Assembly (NCBI GenBank): GCA_036389295.1
Contig: DASVQB010000060.1
Coordinates: 1-64,000 of the forward strand
Direction: 5' to 3'
DNA from: AC-37 sp036389295
GTDB taxonomy: Bacteria; Actinomycetota; Thermoleophilia; Solirubrobacterales; Thermoleophilaceae
Length of the DNA: 64,000 nt
Position 1 is the stretch's first letter. Every line of letters begins with the position of its first letter. Both the position numbers and the translations under genes were made by a program. The notes below the pieces were generated by a model. The model saw only the letters and a program-made list of their open reading frames with translations. It was not told the origin of the DNA and made no database searches. Shown here piece by piece: positions 59,207 through 64,000 of this stretch.

Positions 59207-60590
59207 TGGGGTCGAGCGCCGAGTCCCGGCTCGCGACCCCCGCCGGGGGCGCCTCGGCGGGAGGCTCGTAGACGGGGCGGGCGTTCAGCCTCCGGTTGCG
59301 CAGCTCGCGCAGGCCGAGGTCGCGCGCCTCGCGGAGCACCGCGAGGTCGCCGCGGCGGCGAACGAGCAGGCGACCGGTGGCGGCCATCGTCCGGCGCACC
59401 GTGAAGACCGAGGACGGCTGGCGGCGGTGGCTGGGGACCTCGACGACCTCCCCGCCCCGGCCCCGCGCGCACAGGCGGCGGGCGATCTCCGGGACGAGGT
59501 CCGGCAGCGGGCGGGCCGCTCCGTACATCTCGGCGATCCAGTACGTCTCGGCGAACTCGCGGTCGCGCCAGCGCCCCCAGCGCTCGAGCTCGGCGTCGAG
59601 CCCGTCGCCCGAGCCGTCGAGGCCCCTCTCGATCGCCGGGGCGAGCGTGCCGGCCTGGAGGAAGGCGTCGCCGATCCCCCGACCCACGACCGGGTCCTTG
59701 AAGTGCCCGGCGTCGCCGGCGAGGGCCCAGCCCGGTCCGGACGCCTCGCGGAAGAAGCCCTGGAAGCGGACCACGCCGAACGTCCTCGCCGCCTTCCGGG
59801 CGCCGGACAGCCGCGACGCGATCGGCTCGTACGCCATGGCGTGGCCGAGGAGCGACGCGTCCGGGGCGCGGCGGAACGAGTCGGCCTCGCCGCGCCGCGG
59901 CGACGTGAGCACCATGTAGAGGCCGCTGTCGGTCGGGTTCCCGATCACGAACCGGTCGTCCCAGCGGTGGTAGACGAGCGTGTCGTGATGGGCCGCGTCC
60001 ACGCCCTCGAAGTAGCTCCAGTAGTAGCCGCGCTCGTTCGGGACGACGTTGAACCTGCGGGCGCGGCACAGGCTGGCCACGGTCGAGCGCCGCCCGTCGG
60101 CGCCGACCACGAGCCGGGCTCGGAGCCGCGTCTCCGAGCCGTCGCTCACGATCCGCACGCCGCTGACGCGGCCGTCCCTCTCCAAGAGCCCGGTGACCCT
60201 GGTCCCCATCCGGACGTCGGCCCCCGCCTCCGCCGCGGCCTCGGCGAGGATCGGGTCGAGCACGAAGCGGCGGACGCACACGCCGGCGCCCGCGTCGCCC
60301 TCGCGGTCGGGGACCTCGACCAGCGCGCGGAGGTCGCCCAGCCTGAGGTCGATGGTGCTGGTGATCGGGGCGCCCGTCGCGCGCACCCGGTCGAGCACGC
60401 CGAGGCGGTCGAGGAACGCCAGGCCGTCGGCCGCCAGCAGATGCGTGGAGAGGGTGTCCCGCGGGAAGGTCGCCTGCTCGACGACGGCCACCTTCAGGCC
60501 GCGCCTGGCGAGGAGGGCGGCGAGCGGCGACCCGGCGCAGCGCGCGCCGACGACGACGACGTCGAAGCGCTCGTCCGGCCTGAAGGTCAC
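59187..60590 (-). CDS. FAD-dependent oxidoreductase (geranylgeranyl reductase/halogenase-like)
   Basis: 467 residues: FAD motif FDVVVVGARCAGSPLAALLARRGLKVAVVEQATFPRDTLSTHLL, GADGRRSTVASLCRA, and GWALAGDAGHFKDPVVGRGIGDAFLQAG (third FAD-binding motif). The VGARCAGSP and F-P-R-D-T-x-S-T-H pieces are typical of the aromatic hydroxylase/geranylgeranyl reductase branch found in high-GC bacteria. Substrate unknown; no pathway partner is obvious. Start GTG 60590. Its 3' end overlaps the secreted gene at 59187-59206. Confidence 0.85.
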   Translation of the reverse strand: MTFRPDERFDVVVVGARCAGSPLAALLARRGLKVAVVEQATFPRDTLSTHLLAADGLAFLDRLGVLDRVRATGAPITSTIDLRLGDLRALVEVPDREGDAGAGVCVRRFVLDPILAEAAAEAGADVRMGTRVTGLLERDGRVSGVRIVSDGSETRLRARLVVGADGRRSTVASLCRARRFNVVPNERGYYWSYFEGVDAAHHDTLVYHRWDDRFVIGNPTDSGLYMVLTSPRRGEADSFRRAPDASLLGHAMAYEPIASRLSGARKAARTFGVVRFQGFFREASGPGWALAGDAGHFKDPVVGRGIGDAFLQAGTLAPAIERGLDGSGDGLDAELERWGRWRDREFAETYWIAEMYGAARPLPDLVPEIARRLCARGRGGEVVEVPSHRRQPSSVFTVRRTMAATGRLLVRRRGDLAVLREARDLGLRELRNRRLNARPVYEPPAEAPPAGVASRDSALDPNELVSP

Positions 60591-60726
60591 GTCCCGGGCT
60601 ACCCCCGCTCGCGGACCGCTCAAACAAAGTCCACCCGAGGGTCGGGCGTGCCCCACCCGACGGAGGGGGCGACCCGCCAAGCGGGGGGCCGCGAGCCCTC
60701 CGACCCCGTCCCTAAGCTCGCGGGCG

Positions 60727-61221
60727 GTGGCTCCCCTCGTCCCGATCGTCCTGCTCGGCATCGCCGCGGCCGGCGACGTGAGCGCCGCGCCGCCGCTCCG
60801 GCCGCTCGACGCCGGCGCGGAGCTCGGGACCCGCTACCGGGGCCGGACCGAGCAGGGCCGGTCCGTCGCGCTGCGCCTGGCGAGGGACCGCCGGAGCGCC
60901 GCCTGGCGGGTCCTCTACGACTACCGCTGCAGCGACGGCACGCGCGGGCGCGGCCGGTTCGCCTCGGGCGCCGGCACGCCGCGGGTGCGGATCGGGAGCG
61001 ACGGGTCGCTCGAGCTCGAGCGCTCCGAGCCCACGCGGTTCGCCGGCGGCGGCGCCGGCAGCGCCCGCTACTCGATCCGCGGCCGCCTCGGCCGCGGCGG
61101 CGGCGCGGGCACCTGGCGGCTCCGGCTCACCCGGACCGCCGGCTCCTCGACGGCCGCCTGCACGACCGGGCCGGTCCGCTGGCGGGTCGAGCGCGCGGCG
61201 CCGGCCGGAGCCCGGAGCTAG
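60727..61221 (+). CDS. Small secreted protein of unknown function
   Basis: 164 residues from GTG 60727 (TAAGCT 8 bases upstream, leaderless type). Signal peptide APLVPIVLLGIAAAGDVSAAP, then a beta-rich domain with GTRYRGRTEQGRSVALRLARD, WRVLYDYRCSDGTRGRGRF, YSIRGRLGRGGGAGTWRLRLTRTAGSSTAACTTGPVRWRVER. One likely disulfide (YRCSD.. AACTT). A repeated pattern Y-x-G-x-T-x-Q-x-x-x-V-x-L resembles other secreted actinobacterial beta-barrels of unknown role. Confidence 0.68.
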   Translation: MAPLVPIVLLGIAAAGDVSAAPPLRPLDAGAELGTRYRGRTEQGRSVALRLARDRRSAAWRVLYDYRCSDGTRGRGRFASGAGTPRVRIGSDGSLELERSEPTRFAGGGAGSARYSIRGRLGRGGGAGTWRLRLTRTAGSSTAACTTGPVRWRVERAAPAGARS

Positions 61222-61310
61222 GGCGCCCGCCGAGCGCTCCGCGCCGCCCGAGCGCTCGCGGGCTCCGCGCCCCGCGGGCTCCGCGCCCGCCGAGCGCGTA
61301 CCCTCCGCGC

Positions 61311-61664
61311 GTGGCCCCCTTCACCGCCGACCCCGGGCTCGAGCTCGACGCCGACCGCGTGAAGGAGATGCTCGACCGCGGCGAGATCGAGCTCGTCGAC
61401 GTGCGCGAGCAGTACGAGTGGGACGCCGGCCGGATCCCCGGCGCCCGCCACGTCGAGCTCGAGCGGCTCGCCGGGCGCGCCGAGGAGCTGCCGCGCGACC
61501 GCCCGATCGTCTTCCAGTGCCGCCTCGGCGCCCGCTCGGCGATGGCCGCGCAGGCGTTCCGGGCCTCGGGCTGGGAGGCCTACAACCTCACCGGCGGGAT
61601 CCTGGACTGGGCGAGCCGCGGCCTCCCGCTCGAGCCGGACGGCGGCCGCGTGGCCGACCACTGA
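61311..61664 (+). CDS. Single-domain rhodanese
   Basis: 117 residues: DRVKEMLDRGEIELVDVREQYEWDAGRIPGARHVELERL, active-site loop VFQCRLGARSAMAAQAF (Cys in CRLGARS) and GWEAYNLTGGILDWASRGLPLE. Sulfur transferase of the GlpE/PspE size. TACCCT ends 6 bases before GTG 61311. Its intact CRLGARS loop contrasts with the broken rhodanese at 50972. Confidence 0.92.
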   Translation: MAPFTADPGLELDADRVKEMLDRGEIELVDVREQYEWDAGRIPGARHVELERLAGRAEELPRDRPIVFQCRLGARSAMAAQAFRASGWEAYNLTGGILDWASRGLPLEPDGGRVADH

Positions 61665-61679
61665 TCGGTCCGGCGGGCC

Positions 61680-62540
61680 TCAGGCGATCCCGGCCTCGAG
61701 CTCGAGCTCCGCGAGGTACTCGATGCGCGCCTCGACCTCGTCCCGCGGCTTCGACGGCACGTACAGGACGGCCCGCTGGACCCCCGCCGCCGCGAACGGC
61801 TCGAGCGCCTCGACGCTGGCGCGCGCCGCGTAGAGGGTCACCGGGATCTCGTCGCGGCCGGCCTCGGCCGCACGCTCGCGGAGCTCCTCGATCCGCGCGA
61901 TGAGCTGGTCGGGCGGCTCGGCGCCCATGTTCGGCATCCAGCCGTCGCCGTAGGCGAGCACGCGGTCGAGGACCTTCGGACCGTTGCCGCCCACGAGGAT
62001 CGGCGGGTGCGGCCTCTGCTGCGGCTTCGGCCACGCCCAGAGCTTGTCGAACGAGACGTGGCGGCCGTGGTACTCGGCCTCGTCGGAGGTCCAGATCGCC
62101 TTCATCGCCTCGATCCGCTCCTTCATCAGCGAGAACCGGGTGTGCGGGTCGGTTCCGTGGCTCTCCATCTCCTCCAGGTTCCAGCCGGCGCCGACCCCGA
62201 ACAGCAGGCGGCCGTGGGAGAGGCGGTCGAGGCTCGCGACCTCCTTGGCCGTCACGATCGGGTCGCGCTCCACGACGAGGCAGATGCCGGTGGCGAGCAG
62301 GAGCCGGTCGGTCGCCTCGGCCACGGTGGCCAGGGCCACGAACGGGTCGTAGGTGTGGCTGTACTCCTCCGGGAGGTCGCCGCCGGCCGGGTACGGCGTG
62401 CGGCGACTGACCGGGATGTGCGTGTGCTCGGGGAGGAAGAGCGACTCGAACCCGAACTCCTCGGCGAGCTTCCCCAGCTCGGCCGGCCGGATCGAGTAGT
62501 CGGTGGCGAACATCATCAGGCCCAGCTTCATGGCCGGCAT
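61680..62540 (-). CDS. LLM class F420-dependent oxidoreductase
   Basis: 286 residues: MKLGLMMFATDYSIRPAELGKLAEEFGFESLFLPEHTHIP, RLLLATGICLVVERDPIVTAKEVASLDRLSHGRLLFGVGAGWNLEEMESHGTDP and HPPILVGGNGPKVLDRVLAYGDGWMPNMG, the TIGR03619-type luciferase-like family. Members use coenzyme F420 (or FMN). F420 enzymes of this kind are abundant in actinobacteria. Substrate unknown. Confidence 0.92.
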   Translation of the reverse strand: MPAMKLGLMMFATDYSIRPAELGKLAEEFGFESLFLPEHTHIPVSRRTPYPAGGDLPEEYSHTYDPFVALATVAEATDRLLLATGICLVVERDPIVTAKEVASLDRLSHGRLLFGVGAGWNLEEMESHGTDPHTRFSLMKERIEAMKAIWTSDEAEYHGRHVSFDKLWAWPKPQQRPHPPILVGGNGPKVLDRVLAYGDGWMPNMGAEPPDQLIARIEELRERAAEAGRDEIPVTLYAARASVEALEPFAAAGVQRAVLYVPSKPRDEVEARIEYLAELELEAGIA

Positions 62541-62604
62541 TCTGGCGCAAGCCGCGCGGGGCCGCCGGCCGGGTGTCCGGGTCGTCGGGGCGGCGGACCG
62601 CGGG

Positions 62605-62700
62605 CCGGCTCGCTCGCCGTCAGGCGGCGCCCGCCCCCGCCGGCTCGCTCACCGTCGGGCGGCGCCCGCGCCTACCGGCTCGCTCGCCGTCAGGCGGCGG
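62605..62700. repeat. Nearly three copies of a 35-bp GC repeat
   Basis: Units begin at 62605, 62640 and 62675 with CCGGCTCGCTCGCCGTCAGG or one- to two-base variants, then GCGGCGCCCGC. The third, partial copy contains the stop codon region of the RpoD-like sigma gene (62690-62692). Confidence 0.8.
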
Positions 62701-63748
62701 AGCGGAGGCCGTCCAGCTCGCGCGCGGTCGCCAGGCGCTGGAGCGCCCTCGACTCGAGCTTGCGCACGCCCTCGGCGGACATGCCGAGCCGGCGCCCGGC
62801 CTCGCGCAGCGGGGTCGGCTCCCCGCCGCCGTTGATCCCGTAGCGGAGCTTCACCACCTGCTGCTCGGTCTCGGGAAGCTGGGCGATCGCGCGCCGGATC
62901 GCGGCCTCGCGGAGGCTGATCTCGACCTCCTCCTCGGGCGGGCGCTCGTCGCTGGGGAGCAGGTCGCCCAGTCCCGTGCCCTCCTCGTCGCCGACCGGCC
63001 GGTCGAGGCTCGTGACCGCCCGCGCGGCGTCCTGCACCTCGTGGATCTCCTGGAGCGTCAGCTCGGCCGCCTCGGCGACCTCCTCCTCGGTCGGCTCGCG
63101 CCCGAGCCTGATCGCCAGCTCGCGCTGGGCCCGCGCGATCTTCCGCTCGCGCTGGCCGATGTGGACCGGCAGCCGGATCGTGCGCCCGCGGTTCGCGAGC
63201 CCGCGCTGGATCGACTCGCGGATCCAGAACGTCGCGTAGGTGGAGAACTTGTAGCCGCGCCGCCAGTCGAACTTCTCGGCGGCCCGGATCAGGCCGAGGA
63301 TGCCCTCCTGGATCAGGTCGAGCAGCGGCAGCTCGGTGCCCTGGTACTTCTTGGCGATCGAGACCACCAGCCGGAGGTTCGAGTTGACCATCCGCTCCTT
63401 GGCCTCGAGGTCGCCGCGCTCGATCCGCTTGGCCAGCTCGACCTCCTCGTCGGCGGTCAGGAGCGGGTGCCGGCGGACCTCGTTGAGGAAGAGCTGGAGG
63501 GCGTCGGTCGTGGCGGTCGCGAGCTCGCCGTTCTGGATCCTGGTCGGCTCGACGCCCTCGCGGCCGCAGTCGTCGGTCACGTCGATCCCGCGCGCCTCGA
63601 GGCGCTCGTGGACCGACTGGGCCTGCTCGTCGTCCAGCTCGAGGTCCTGCACGGCCTCGGCCAGGTCGGACAGGCTGAGGCAGCCGGTCTCCTCGCCGCG
63701 CTCGATCAGGCCGTCGATCCGCTCGTCCAGCGTGCTCGTTCCCTTCAC
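62690..63748 (-). CDS. RNA polymerase sigma factor, RpoD/SigA-like
   Basis: 352 residues. A short region 1.1-like lead, region 1.2 (DALQLFLNEVRRHPLLTADEEVELAKRIERGD), region 2 (NLRLVVSIAKKYQGTELPLLDLIQEGILGLIRAAEKFDWRRGYKFSTYATFWIRESIQRGLANRGRTIRLPVHI), region 3 (LAIRLGREPTEEEVAEAAELTLQEI) and region 4 (LPETEQQVVKLRYGINGGGEPTPLREAGRRLGMSAEGVRKLESRALQRL). The N-terminal 70 residues are acidic, as in primary sigma factors. Either the principal sigma factor or a close SigB-type paralogue; the rather short length leaves both open. Confidence 0.92.
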   Translation of the reverse strand: MKGTSTLDERIDGLIERGEETGCLSLSDLAEAVQDLELDDEQAQSVHERLEARGIDVTDDCGREGVEPTRIQNGELATATTDALQLFLNEVRRHPLLTADEEVELAKRIERGDLEAKERMVNSNLRLVVSIAKKYQGTELPLLDLIQEGILGLIRAAEKFDWRRGYKFSTYATFWIRESIQRGLANRGRTIRLPVHIGQRERKIARAQRELAIRLGREPTEEEVAEAAELTLQEIHEVQDAARAVTSLDRPVGDEEGTGLGDLLPSDERPPEEEVEISLREAAIRRAIAQLPETEQQVVKLRYGINGGGEPTPLREAGRRLGMSAEGVRKLESRALQRLATARELDGLRSAA

Positions 63749-63792
63749 GCCCTCTGGTCTACCCGAGTCGACCGGCGGCGTATCCTCGGGTC

Positions 63793-64000
63793 ATGCGGGG
63801 GCGGCTCTGGAGGGGGTCGAGGCTCGGCGCCGCAACGGCGCTTGCAGCGGTCGCGGCGCTTGCGCCGGCCGGGCCCGCGCGGGCCCTGCCCGGGTCGTTC
63901 GACCAGGTGGGCCACAACGCGCTCGAGAGCCGGGGCGTGAACGCCGGGCTGGCCGTCCACGGCCGCTACGCCTACGTGGGCAGCCGCACCGACGGCAGCC
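63793..64000 (+). CDS. Secreted protein, 3' end outside window
   Basis: Only 69 codons are visible. Signal peptide LGAATALAAVAALAPAGPARALPG, then FDQVGHNALESRGVNAGLAVHGRYAYVGSRTDG, which resembles the first blade of LVIVD-type beta-propeller surface proteins. TATCCT at 63781-63786 ends 6 bases before ATG 63793, leaderless type. Divergent from the sigma gene. Confidence 0.7.
   Translation, partial: MRGRLWRGSRLGAATALAAVAALAPAGPARALPGSFDQVGHNALESRGVNAGLAVHGRYAYVGSRTDGS

Overview
The window is very GC-rich (about 72-74% by eye), gene-dense, and full of GTG starts and overlapping stop/start codons. The gene content (SecA, RF2, FtsEX, a C-terminal processing protease, RNase R, SmpB, tmRNA, an F420-type luciferase-like oxidoreductase, many secreted proteins of unknown function) fits a deep-branching high-GC actinobacterium, most likely of the Thermoleophilia/Solirubrobacterales kind. 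That placement is inference; no rRNA gene is present to confirm it.

Layout. 1-7.5 kb: housekeeping genes secA (5' end cut off), prfB (which needs a +1 programmed frameshift at CTT TGA C), nadC, a secreted S15-like hydrolase and nadA. 7.5-21.7 kb: a biosynthetic cluster, almost all on the minus strand, that looks like the azoxy (valanimycin-type) pathway rebuilt around a fatty-acid-derived amine. It has a thioester-reductase-like SDR and a class III aminotransferase (acyl thioester to aldehyde to amine), an acyl-CoA-dehydrogenase-fold amine N-hydroxylase candidate (VlmH-like), an LPG-synthase-type aminoacyl-tRNA transferase domain (VlmA-like role), an E/ExxH diiron protein (VlmB-like) beside a small membrane protein, a lipid-kinase-fold protein and an MmgE/PrpD protein (the VlmJ/VlmK kinase-dehydratase pair), a carboxyl-methyltransferase-family enzyme, a flavin monooxygenase, an SRPBCC protein, two NTF2-fold proteins and a 14-TM exporter. 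This is the most interesting system in the window. 21.9-24.5 kb: a secreted calcium-binding-type repeat protein and an ECF sigma factor carrying its own membrane segment and a long Gly/Ser/Asp tail.

24.6-33.5 kb: RibD-C reductase, ftsE-ftsX-ctpA-rnr-smpB, a small leaderless gene, a site-2 protease, a class III adenylate cyclase and the tmRNA gene (tag ADSHEYALAA). Thus smpB, ssrA and the tmRNA-associated nuclease RNase R lie within 5 kb. 33.5-34.7 kb: a GC-poor patch just after tmRNA, holding an unusual tRNA-like gene (8-bp acceptor, 4-bp T stem, long variable arm, GCC anticodon) and a vapBC-type toxin-antitoxin pair; it looks like an island edge.

34.8-47 kb: mixed metabolism and signalling: secreted proteins, hydrolases, enoyl-CoA hydratases (one frameshifted), a MEDS-STAS / MEDS-ATPase regulatory pair, a divergent badH/badI-like pair for alicyclic acid degradation, a second toxin-antitoxin pair, and a MarR-GNAT fusion with a perfect palindrome at its start codon. 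47-64 kb: Spo0M-like protein, amidase, a cation/proton antiporter fused to a rhodanese domain that is interrupted by an in-frame TGA in the active-site loop, RidA, DUF445 protein, cupredoxin, thioesterase, TenA-like protein, VOC protein, FAD oxidoreductase, rhodanese, LLM oxidoreductase, an RpoD-like sigma factor and the start of a secreted protein.

Many first genes show a TANNNT hexamer about 6-8 bases before the start codon with no ribosome-binding site, so leaderless transcription appears common here. All functions are read from sequence motifs and memory of families; no database search was possible.
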